Source: Pseudomonadales bacterium
GTDB taxonomy: Bacteria; Pseudomonadota; Gammaproteobacteria; Pseudomonadales; Azotimanducaceae
Length of the DNA: 42,063 nt
Assembly: GCA_016779585.1 (NCBI GenBank)
Contig: JADHNI010000031.1
Coordinates: 1-42,063, forward strand
Direction of reading: 5' to 3'
Every line of letters starts with the position of its first letter. Positions within the stretch are counted from its first letter, which is position 1. A program made the position numbers and the translations under genes. The notes under the pieces were generated by a model, which did not search any database, was not told the DNA's origin, and saw nothing but the letters and a program-made list of their open reading frames with translations. Shown piece by piece: positions 28,650 to 35,880 of the stretch.

Positions 28650-29885
28650 TCAGCTCAGCATCTGGTGGGTTGGACCACACAGGTCTGCCAGCGGGATCTC
28701 GTGGGTGCAGGCATCGCGGCACGGGCTGCCATCGCAGGACAGGCAGGCAGCGCCATTAACTTCAAGGCGTGCGTACTCTTGCCTGGCGATGGATACATCA
28801 CCATAGTCGAGAGCATACATGCGCATACGCAGCAGGTCGGGGATCGGCACGTTGTAGGGGCAGGAGCCTTCGCAGTCATTACAGGTATTACTGCAGTAGG
28901 TAGCCTCATTCATTTTTGCGTACTGCTGCAGCAATTCCATATCATAAGCCGTAACTGCCCCGGTTCCGGAAGCGCCAAGAAACTCATCCACGTTGTCACG
29001 GTTACGCATGGTGATAATCAGGTTATCGACTTCCGGCATGTTCAGTACCCAGCGGAACGCGGCCTGGGAATAGGTGTAGCCCTGCTTCTCGTAGGGGCGC
29101 ATGTCGTTCAGCTTGGCGCCGCGCAGAACCTTCATCGCAATAATGCCAATGTCTTTTTCTTTTGCCTTCTTCATCGGGCCCTGCAGGCCCTGCTGGTTGG
29201 CAACGAAGTCGAATGAGCGTGTGAATCGTTCGTAAAAGGCGGGGTCTTCGCCAAAGTTGGTTGCCAGCAGCAGCACATCAAACATGTCCTGTTCCACCGC
29301 ATAGTCAACACAATCAACGAGGTAACCTCCGTGGCCGGACATACCAAGATACCTGACCTTGCCCTGCGCCCTGGCTTTCTCGGCAAACTCATGCCATTCG
29401 GGATTTTTCAGGCGATCGACATCATTCACAGCATGATTGAAGAACACATCCACATAATCCATCTGCAGACGCGCCAGACTCTCATCCAGCCGCCGCATCA
29501 TGGATTCGGCACTGTCACGTGCCCCGGCGGCAATCTTGGTCGCCACATAAACATCGTCACGGCGCCCCTTCAGTGCGTTACCCATCACCGTCTCGGAGAC
29601 ACCATCACCATAGCTTTCTGCAGTATCAAAATAGTTGATGCCCCGGTCCAGCGCATAGTGCACCAGCCCCTCATCGCCATGCCTTAGCGGGAAGGAACCA
29701 AAAGAAATGTCAGACACTCTCATTCCGGTACGCCCGAGTCGGACATATTTTCGGACACCCTGCGAGCTTGCCTTCTCCGCACCTGTCTCTGGAGCGATGG
29801 CACTGCTGTTGCCGACTGACAGTCCGGAGGCGAGGCCTGTTACTGCTCCCAGCAGCAGGAAGGAACGACGATCAACCTTTTTCAT
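28650..29885 (-). CDS. Tat-exported aldo/keto reductase with ferredoxin-like 4Fe-4S domain
   Basis: The 411-residue protein begins with a twin-arginine signal (MKKVDRRSFLLLGAVTGLA), so it should be exported folded with its cofactors. The reductase barrel carries Asp87 and Tyr92 in FDTAESYGDG, Lys117 in VATKIAAG and a His at 151. The C-terminal domain has eight Cys in two clusters: C331, C335, C338, C342 and C381, C384, C389, C393, fitting two [4Fe-4S] centres. I chose the ATG at 29885 because of the Tat motif and the GAGAGAG ribosome site; an upstream extension of 60 codons lacks both. It is the first gene of the operon with larC, larE and larB. The substrate is unknown. Confidence 0.93.
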   Translation of the reverse strand: MKKVDRRSFLLLGAVTGLASGLSVGNSSAIAPETGAEKASSQGVRKYVRLGRTGMRVSDISFGSFPLRHGDEGLVHYALDRGINYFDTAESYGDGVSETVMGNALKGRRDDVYVATKIAAGARDSAESMMRRLDESLARLQMDYVDVFFNHAVNDVDRLKNPEWHEFAEKARAQGKVRYLGMSGHGGYLVDCVDYAVEQDMFDVLLLATNFGEDPAFYERFTRSFDFVANQQGLQGPMKKAKEKDIGIIAMKVLRGAKLNDMRPYEKQGYTYSQAAFRWVLNMPEVDNLIITMRNRDNVDEFLGASGTGAVTAYDMELLQQYAKMNEATYCSNTCNDCEGSCPYNVPIPDLLRMRMYALDYGDVSIARQEYARLEVNGAACLSCDGSPCRDACTHEIPLADLCGPTHQMLS

Positions 29886-29938
29886 AAGCTCTCTCTCGTA
29901 GAATTGAAGTAACAGCCCGGTAACACAAAACACTACTC

Positions 29939-29977
29939 TTGGCAGGATACACTGACAAGCAGGTACAATCGCCTGCT
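29939..29977 (+). promoter_or_regulatory. Possible promoter with overlapping palindromic operator for the metallophosphoesterase gene
   Basis: TTGGCA (29939-29944) and TACAAT (29964-29969) could form a promoter, although the 19-base spacing is long. The palindrome AGCAGG/CCTGCT (29958-29963 and 29972-29977) frames the -10 element exactly, as a repressor site would. It lies in the divergent region between the aldo/keto reductase-lar operon and the phosphoesterase gene, so it may affect both. Evidence is inspection only. Confidence 0.3.
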
Positions 29978-30013
29978 CCGAGCATAATGTAGACGAGATT
30001 TGGACAAACTGAG

Positions 30014-30577
30014 ATGAAAATCGGCCTGATTGCAGATACCCACATGCCGGGCACGATAGACGCACTGTGGCCGCATGCCTCTTCAGCCTTTCACGGTGTT
30101 GACGTGATCCTGCATGCCGGTGACCTGCATACCCTGGATATCGTGGACCACCTGTCCGACATCGCGCCTACCTATGTGTCACGGGGCAATGGCGATGTTG
30201 GCATCATTGATGAGCGCCTGCAGGACACCTGGCTGCTGGAGGCGAAAGGTATCCAGGTTGGCCTGATTCATCACTTTCCCTCACCCGCCAGGAAATCTCC
30301 CGAGCACCTGGAGAAGTACCTGGTAAAGCACTTCGGGGAGGTATTACCAGACGTCCTGATCTATGGGCACACTCACCTGGAGGATGTTCGTACCGTCAAC
30401 AACAGGCTGTTCATTAATCCCGGGTCACCTACACTGCCGCGAAACCAGTCGCTTCGACCAGGGACGCTGGGGGTTATGGAAATCGCGGCTGATCATGTAC
30501 ACACCCGCTTGCTGCAGCTCACGGATCACGGCATTGAGGAACACGAAGAATTCGCCGCTCATGTTCATCCCAGGTAG
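30014..30577 (+). CDS. YfcE/MJ0936-type metallophosphoesterase
   Basis: The 187-residue cytoplasmic phosphodiesterase of the calcineurin-like superfamily has the di-metal site motifs in order: DTH (Asp8, His10), HAGDLH (Asp37), GNGD (Asn59, Asp61), the LIHH stretch and GHTH. The size and the compact layout fit the YfcE/MJ0936 subgroup, which hydrolyses phosphodiesters of unknown physiological identity. PGSPTLPRN near the C-terminus is typical. It is divergent from the aldo/keto reductase-lar operon and precedes a PHP-domain hydrolase gene on the same strand by about 110 bases, so the two may be co-expressed. Confidence 0.92.
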   Translation: MKIGLIADTHMPGTIDALWPHASSAFHGVDVILHAGDLHTLDIVDHLSDIAPTYVSRGNGDVGIIDERLQDTWLLEAKGIQVGLIHHFPSPARKSPEHLEKYLVKHFGEVLPDVLIYGHTHLEDVRTVNNRLFINPGSPTLPRNQSLRPGTLGVMEIAADHVHTRLLQLTDHGIEEHEEFAAHVHPR

Positions 30578-30689
30578 ATGACCCAAGTCACTGATAATCT
30601 TTCATATTTGGATGTTATTCACCGGTTATTGCCTTGCACAATGCAGGGCGCTATGGCAGTTTGCGCAAGGTAAAAAACTGGAGCTATCT

Positions 30690-31319
30690 TTGATACTCGA
30701 CTTACACACCCACTCCATCAAGTCCGATGATGGTCGCGCCAAGGTGGAGAACTACTGCCAGTGGATCCGTTCCAAGGACGTGCCTATTGATGGCTTCGTG
30801 CTGACTGAACATCGCCAGCATGATTTCGAATCCGATTATTCCGCCCTCGCCGAGAAACATGGCCTGGTCATCCTCAAGGGCAGCGAGGTAGAAACTGAGT
30901 ACGGCCATGTACTGGTATTCGGTGTCACCGAGGCGCTCACCCAGGCCTTCGATTTCAGCAGAATCGACCTGCAGCTGGAAATGGTCATCGAAACCTGTGA
31001 GGCACACGGGGCCGTCGCAGCGCCGTGCCATCCGGGCAGACCGCGTGTCGGCATGTTTGCTCACACGGAAGAACTGGGTATTCCAAAGGGCGTTAAAATC
31101 GTTGAGATCTACAATGGCGGCAGTCGTGACAACGAAGACCAGATTGCCATAGACAATGCGGAAGAGCTTGGTTACCTCGGAATCGGGGGCAGCGACTCAC
31201 ATATTGTCAGCCACATCGGTCGCTGCGCGACAGAATTCAGCGAGGACATCCGCAGTATGGATGATCTTGTTGGTGCGCTTCAGGCTGGTGAATTCAAGGC
31301 AGTTACCTTTAAACACTAA
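30690..31319 (+). CDS. PHP-domain metal-dependent hydrolase
   Basis: The 209-residue protein is a PHP-fold phosphoesterase. From the proposed TTG start it begins MILDLHTHSIKSDDG, which puts metal-binding H6 and H8 at the usual place. Further metal ligands appear in LTEHRQHDF, GSEVETEYGHVLVFG, AAPCHPGRPR and GGSDSHI. I prefer TTG (30690-30692) because GGAG lies eight bases upstream and family members begin here; an in-frame ATG at 30612 would add 26 residues without similarity or ribosome site. PHP proteins of this type hydrolyse phosphomonoesters or nucleotides; the substrate is unknown. It is followed after about 20 bases by the hydratase pair. Confidence 0.87.
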   Translation: MILDLHTHSIKSDDGRAKVENYCQWIRSKDVPIDGFVLTEHRQHDFESDYSALAEKHGLVILKGSEVETEYGHVLVFGVTEALTQAFDFSRIDLQLEMVIETCEAHGAVAAPCHPGRPRVGMFAHTEELGIPKGVKIVEIYNGGSRDNEDQIAIDNAEELGYLGIGGSDSHIVSHIGRCATEFSEDIRSMDDLVGALQAGEFKAVTFKH

Positions 31320-31339
31320 ACATAACATCTGGAGTATCC

Positions 31340-31777
31340 ATGGACGCGAATATTGAAGAGATTCGTGGCAAGTACCTGAATCTCGACTTTGATGAAAAGC
31401 AGTTCTACGTCGACCCGGCAGTAACGACCGAATATGCAAGACTTTGCGGGGAAACCGCCGAGCGCTTCCTGGACGAATACCATGAGGATTTCCAGGCGCC
31501 GCCAACTTACGTGGCCAGCCTCAGCGGTTCACGGATGCTGCCTGCGGACTTCCCGCGTTTTGGCATCGGCATGGATGCCGGTAAAGGCATCGAGTGCCTG
31601 CAGCCGGTTCGACCTGGGACCAACATCACCGGCAAGACCCACCTGCACGACATCTACACCAAGACCGGCCGATCCGGTCGCATGATTTTCGTCGTTACCC
31701 GTATCGAGTTCTACGATGAAGAAGGCAACCACCTTGCCAATTCAGATTCGCGCATGGTCATGAGGGAGAGAAGCTAA
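31340..31777 (+). CDS. MaoC-like hot-dog dehydratase subunit (FAS1-like dehydratase domain)
   Basis: The 145-residue protein has the N-terminal half type of hot-dog hydratase: YVDPAVTTEYARLCGETAERF, APPTYVASLSG, then PVRPGTNITGKTHLHDIYTKTGR and the beta-strand FVVTRIEFYDEEGN. Such FAS1-like dehydratase chains lack the full R-hydratase motif and pair with a MaoC chain to hydrate enoyl-CoAs. The next gene overlaps by one base (TAATG) and encodes the expected partner. Strong GGAG ribosome site. The pair resembles the ChsH2 N-domain/ChsH1 pair of steroid side-chain breakdown; the exact substrate is inferred from the neighbourhood only. Confidence 0.88.
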   Translation: MDANIEEIRGKYLNLDFDEKQFYVDPAVTTEYARLCGETAERFLDEYHEDFQAPPTYVASLSGSRMLPADFPRFGIGMDAGKGIECLQPVRPGTNITGKTHLHDIYTKTGRSGRMIFVVTRIEFYDEEGNHLANSDSRMVMRERS

Positions 31778-32190
31778 TGGCAATCAGTGTCTTAAGTGAA
31801 GTGGAATTCGGTGAGGACCTGCCCGCTTTTAAGCCTGACACGTCACTGGAAACCGGTGCGAAGTTCGCGAAACTGGTGGGCTGGGATGGCCCGCGATTTA
31901 CCGATCACGAAGCCGCCAAAGAGGAAGGTCTCGCCGGCGCGATGATTCCAGGGATTTTAAGCCAGGGATACCTGATCGCCATGATCCACAACTGGGCCCC
32001 ACCGGCAGAAATCATCAAGGTAGATACCGTGTTCCGCGCGGCTGTCATGGCTGACGATTCACACACGATCACCGGCGTGGTGACCGACATCGACGAAGAG
32101 AACGCAACTGTTGAAATCGACCTGACGGTCACCAACGAAAAAGGCGAAACACGCGTCTTCGGGACAGCGAACGTTCGCCTGCCGAAGTAA
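31777..32190 (+). CDS. MaoC-like hot-dog dehydratase partner subunit
   Basis: The 137-residue protein has a hot-dog fold with FAKLVGWDGPRFTDHEAAKEEGL followed by IPGILSQGYLIAMIHNW. This corresponds to the hydratase signature region D-x(4)-H of MaoC proteins, here D-H-E-A-A-K (the aligned Asp is present, His follows directly), so the catalytic Asp/His arrangement needs alignment to confirm. VDTVFRAAVMADDSHTITG and FGTANVRLPK complete the fold. It starts on the stop codon of the preceding hydratase gene, consistent with a heterodimer. It converges on the DUF35 gene with only 13 bases between stops. Confidence 0.87.
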   Translation: MAISVLSEVEFGEDLPAFKPDTSLETGAKFAKLVGWDGPRFTDHEAAKEEGLAGAMIPGILSQGYLIAMIHNWAPPAEIIKVDTVFRAAVMADDSHTITGVVTDIDEENATVEIDLTVTNEKGETRVFGTANVRLPK

Positions 32191-32203
32191 ACTGTCCCCG
32201 TTT

Positions 32204-32629
32204 CTAGACGGGTCTGAACAGCGGAATACAGAGCTCTTCGTGCTCCTCCCACTCCAGCTCAACCGCCTGGCCAATCGACACATCGTTCAGCGGGTCATCC
32301 ACGCCGACGACGTTGCTCAGGATGCGCGGACCTTCTTCAAGATCAATCCAGGCAACCGCATAAGGCACCAGGTTCCGGAAAAACGGATGGTAACTCTGGC
32401 GCACCACGCTATAGCTGTACACCGTCGCCCGGCCGGAGGCCGTCTTCCATTCCAGTTTACCTGACGTACATCCCGTGCAATGGGCACGTGGATACCAGAC
32501 CACGGTGCCGCAGGAAGAACACTGCTGGTACTTAAACTCTTTCGTTTTTGTTGCTTGCCAGAAAGCCTGCGTATCCAGCTCATCCGTCCTGGGCAGTGGT
32601 CGTGTTGGTGTTTTTTTCTGCTCTGACAT
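32204..32629 (-). CDS. DUF35 / OB-fold zinc-ribbon protein (thiolase-associated)
   Basis: The 141-residue protein carries a rubredoxin-like zinc ribbon with C37, C40, C51 and C54 (CSSCGTVVWYPRAHCTGC), then an OB-fold with ATVYSYSVVRQSYHPFF and VPYAVAWIDLEEG. DUF35 proteins bind acyl-CoA-handling thiolase-like enzymes; in steroid degradation the DUF35 domain of ChsH2 complexes with the aldolase Ltp2. The ATG at 32627-32629 has a perfect AGGAG site and lies two bases behind the stop of the thiolase-like gene, so the two are co-translated. Longer frames upstream lie inside that gene and were rejected. Confidence 0.92.
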   Translation of the reverse strand: MSEQKKTPTRPLPRTDELDTQAFWQATKTKEFKYQQCSSCGTVVWYPRAHCTGCTSGKLEWKTASGRATVYSYSVVRQSYHPFFRNLVPYAVAWIDLEEGPRILSNVVGVDDPLNDVSIGQAVELEWEEHEELCIPLFRPV

Positions 32630-32630
32630 A

Positions 32631-33824
32631 TCAGTCTCCTCCCAGGATGATGGTACCTGCGGTATGCCGACTGCCCAGCATACCGCCATTGCCATGGGCC
32701 ACCGCCAGTTTTGCACCCTCCACCTGCGACGTGGATTCACCGCGTAGTTGCCTTGCCGCTTCGATCAGCAGGAAGATGCCGCGCATGCCAGGATGGTTAG
32801 AAGAAAGGCCGCCACCGTCAGTATTGAGCGCTGGCCCATCAGAGGGCCTGTCATACCTGAGTCTTCCCCCGGTTACCCAGTCGCCGCCTTCACCCTTCTT
32901 GCAGAACCCCAGGTCCTCAAGGATAGTCAGCACGGTGATACTGAAAGAATCGTAGATCATGGCGATATCCATCTCGGCTGCCGAGACACCAGCTTCACCA
33001 AAGGCAATAGGCGCCGACTGTGCAGCTGCACTCACTGTCAGATCACCACCGTTTTCAGGATACTTGGTGGCCTCGCCGGTACCCAGGATCCAGACCGGCT
33101 TCCTGGCGCAGTCCCTCGCCACTTCAGGTGAAGCGATAACCACAGCACCACCGCCATCTGAAATCATGCAACATTCAAGAAGGTGCAGCGGGTCCGCGAT
33201 CATGCGTGAATTGACCACGTCTTCAATGGTGGTCTCTCGAATATCCAGGAACTCAAGATCTTCCATGGCTCTCACGGCCTCAGGATTACGCATTGCGTGC
33301 ATCCTGGTTGCGATCGAGATTTCAGCCAACTGCTCACTGGTGGTACCGTACTGATGCATATGACGGTGCGCCACCATGGCGTAGTTAGATACCAGTGTCT
33401 GCCCGGCGAAGCTGTCCATATTGTCAGCCGGATGCATCGAGGCACCGCCCCTTGCACCAACCCCGATAGCAAAGGCGTTACTGTGCGCAGTGGAGCCGTA
33501 GGTCAGCAGGGCCACCTTTGCCTTACCCGCAGCAATATCCCGTTTTGCCTGCGCGGCATGGTACTCGTAAGAACTGCCACCCACGCCCGTTGTATTGATG
33601 ACTGTCGGTTTAAGGCCGAAGTATTCCGAGATGTTAAGGCCAGCCATGCCGCCACCTTCACCCGCATCGTAGATGGCATCCACATCGGACCAGGACAGGC
33701 CCGCATCTTCGAGAGCCTTTGCAGCAGACGATGCCTTGATCTGAAGAGGACTGACCTCCCCTTCAACATCCCGGTCGGGATATTCGTGAATACCGACAAT
33801 TGCGGCATCTCGTGACTGAGTCAT
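32631..33824 (-). CDS. Thiolase-like lipid-transfer protein (Ltp2/SCP2-thiolase family)
   Basis: The 397-residue thiolase-fold protein has the family start AAIVGIHEYPDR. The site where thiolases carry the nucleophilic Cys reads NTTGVGGSSYEYHAA (77-91), without Cys, so classic thiolysis is unlikely. The C-terminal part has NTDGGGLSSNHPGMRG and AVAHGNGG. Such Cys-less members include Ltp2, a retro-aldolase that removes side chains from steroid CoA thioesters together with a DUF35 partner, which is encoded directly behind. An AAAGGA ribosome site precedes the ATG at 33824. The activity is inferred from the family and from the nearby hydratase pair. Confidence 0.9.
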   Translation of the reverse strand: MTQSRDAAIVGIHEYPDRDVEGEVSPLQIKASSAAKALEDAGLSWSDVDAIYDAGEGGGMAGLNISEYFGLKPTVINTTGVGGSSYEYHAAQAKRDIAAGKAKVALLTYGSTAHSNAFAIGVGARGGASMHPADNMDSFAGQTLVSNYAMVAHRHMHQYGTTSEQLAEISIATRMHAMRNPEAVRAMEDLEFLDIRETTIEDVVNSRMIADPLHLLECCMISDGGGAVVIASPEVARDCARKPVWILGTGEATKYPENGGDLTVSAAAQSAPIAFGEAGVSAAEMDIAMIYDSFSITVLTILEDLGFCKKGEGGDWVTGGRLRYDRPSDGPALNTDGGGLSSNHPGMRGIFLLIEAARQLRGESTSQVEGAKLAVAHGNGGMLGSRHTAGTIILGGD

Positions 33825-33876
33825 GCTTGGATTTCCTTTTTCTTATTTGTTGAACCAGCTTTTTGGGGCGTGAGTT

Positions 33877-35193
33877 TTAAGTGCGGGCAAGCCTAGCTTC
33901 CAGCATCTCATTGTCACGCTCATGACGCTCAAAGTTCATGAGTGGCAATAACAACAAAAAGGCCAGATGGAGTCCAGCCATGACGAGGAACATACCCTGG
34001 TAATCCATAAAGGCACCGAGTGGCGCAACCGCACCACTGCCCATGGAATAGGTCAGGTTGGCTGATGCCATATACACAGCAAACTGGGTTGCTGAAACCC
34101 GTTTCAGGCAAAGGCGCATAAAGAGCGCAATGATCGTCACTGTGACAATCTGGCTGGAGATGTAGGCAAGCAGCACCATACCCTGGACCCACTCGGTGTG
34201 CTGCCAGTAGGTCGAGGTCAAGGCGAAGGCAGCAAAAAGCACTAGCCTGAAGGCAATGGCGCCGGTCAGGACCCTGAAGGAACCGATACGGTCGATCAGC
34301 GGCCCAAGTACCACCGCGACAACAGATGCAATAATCCCCGCGGTGGCGTAATAGTTGGACCAGTCTGTCTGCGCCCAGCCAAGATCCTGAACCGTCATCA
34401 CAGGACCAATGCTAACCAGCATGCCTGCCGCCATACGCTGGAAACCTTCAAGAAAAATCAGCAGCACACTCATCGGTAGAATCAGTGCCCGGATCAGGGA
34501 CGAAAATATGTCTTTCCAGGATTCATTAACAGCGACCAATGCTTCCGGCGAGGCTTCACCCTGCGTCCAGGGCAAAATCCGTTCGCCTTCCCGTTCCCTT
34601 AGGAACAGGGGTACCATCATGATCATCAATACCGTGAAAGCCATGATGAGCGAGGCCGCTGTGAGACCGTAACTCACCAGCGCTGCACTCCCCGCTGCAC
34701 CCGCAATACTGGTGCCGACAATCTGCCCACCAAACATGTAGGCATTGGCCTGCGCCCGCTCGTCTTCTTCAAGTACGTCGATCGCCATGCCATCGACGGC
34801 AACGTCCTGGAAGGCACCGAATGCATTGGCCACAAAACCGAGTGTGGCCAGCAGCATGTAACTTTCATTGGGATCCGGCGACAGCAGCGCTAAAACGATG
34901 AAGGTCGCGACAATACCGAGTTGGGCCAGCAACACCCAGGGTCGTCTTCGTCCCATGGGCGGGAAGGCAAAGCGATCCATAATCGGGCCCGCCAGCAACT
35001 TGAAACTCCAGGGCAGGAAAACGATGGCGATGAAACCTCCGACCTGGGCGAGCGTGAGGCCCTGTGCGGCAAACCAGGCTGGTATCGCAACCTGGAACAG
35101 GCCTATGGGAAGACCCTGGCAGAAATAAAGGAGGCAAAGTGCGCCGAAACGAAACCACTTCGATTGCGCAAGAACTGGTACTGCAGAACCCAT
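33877..35193 (-). CDS. MFS transporter, PAT/AmpG-like
   Basis: The 438-residue inner-membrane protein has about 12 hydrophobic helices. The N-terminal half contains LCLLYFCQGLPIGLFQVAIP and the loop-2 segment KLLAGPIMDRFAFPPMGRRR with the MFS A-type motif. FGAFQDVAVDGMAIDVLEEDER matches the family hallmark QDVAVDG of the PAT group (AmpG and acetyl-CoA transporters). The substrate is unknown; AmpG proteins import anhydro-muropeptides, but many homologues of this length do not. It lies behind the thiolase-like gene on the same strand (upstream, 52 bases) and could be its first operon gene, although the 52-base gap shows no terminator. Confidence 0.88.
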   Translation of the reverse strand: MGSAVPVLAQSKWFRFGALCLLYFCQGLPIGLFQVAIPAWFAAQGLTLAQVGGFIAIVFLPWSFKLLAGPIMDRFAFPPMGRRRPWVLLAQLGIVATFIVLALLSPDPNESYMLLATLGFVANAFGAFQDVAVDGMAIDVLEEDERAQANAYMFGGQIVGTSIAGAAGSAALVSYGLTAASLIMAFTVLMIMMVPLFLREREGERILPWTQGEASPEALVAVNESWKDIFSSLIRALILPMSVLLIFLEGFQRMAAGMLVSIGPVMTVQDLGWAQTDWSNYYATAGIIASVVAVVLGPLIDRIGSFRVLTGAIAFRLVLFAAFALTSTYWQHTEWVQGMVLLAYISSQIVTVTIIALFMRLCLKRVSATQFAVYMASANLTYSMGSGAVAPLGAFMDYQGMFLVMAGLHLAFLLLLPLMNFERHERDNEMLEARLART

Positions 35194-35280
35194 CGACTCT
35201 TTATATCACAAGTTTGCTGACGAAATAGCGTTTGGCCGGACGCTGTGGCAGATTACGTTTTTCATTTTCGGGACATCAAA

Positions 35281-35877
35281 GTGAGCTCAGTAATCTGCCT
35301 GACAGGAGGTATCGCCTCCGGCAAGTCCACCGCCGTACAACATCTCTCAGGAAAGGGTGCTGCCGTCATTGATGCCGACAAACTCGGGCACCAGGCTTAT
35401 ACGCCTGGCACCGATGCCTTCGAAGCCGTGATTGCGACCTTCGGTGAAGAACTGCGCAGCGAAACCGGCGAGATTGACCGCAAGGTGCTCGGCGGCAAAG
35501 TCTTCGGCAAACCAGAGGAACTGAAAAAACTCACGGATATCGTCTGGCCGGAAATTAGAAGGCTGGCTGAAGCGGAGATCGCCCGAATAAAAAAAGACAA
35601 CCCGGATCAGGTCATCGTGCTGGAAGCCGCTGTGCTGTTTGAAGCGGGCTGGGATGATATCGGCGATGAGGTCTGGGTGATCACCGTGGACCGCGAAACT
35701 GCCATTGCCCGGACCATGGAAAGAGATGGCGTTGACCGTGACGCTGTTGAGAAGCGGCTGGACTCACAGCTGAGCAACGACGAGCGAAAGGCAAAAGCGG
35801 ATCGCATCATTGAAAACAATGCTTCCGAACATGAATTTCTCGAATCACTGGATCATGCCTGGCACGCGTTTGCCTGA
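35281..35877 (+). CDS. coaE: Dephospho-CoA kinase
   Basis: CoaE phosphorylates dephospho-CoA at the 3' hydroxyl, the last step of coenzyme A synthesis. The 198-residue protein has the P-loop TGGIASGKST (8-17), the substrate Asp in VIDADKLGHQ (29-38), IDRKVLGGKVFGKPEELKKL in sections, VLEAAVLFEAGWD and the lid R-motif RDAVEKRLDSQL. The start is a GTG at 35281 with GGGA upstream; a second GTG at 35245 would add 12 residues without family similarity. The gene is not beside pilD or yacG as in many gammaproteobacteria, and is flanked by two transporter genes on the opposite strand. Confidence 0.96.
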   Translation: MSSVICLTGGIASGKSTAVQHLSGKGAAVIDADKLGHQAYTPGTDAFEAVIATFGEELRSETGEIDRKVLGGKVFGKPEELKKLTDIVWPEIRRLAEAEIARIKKDNPDQVIVLEAAVLFEAGWDDIGDEVWVITVDRETAIARTMERDGVDRDAVEKRLDSQLSNDERKAKADRIIENNASEHEFLESLDHAWHAFA

Positions 35878-35880
35878 ATA

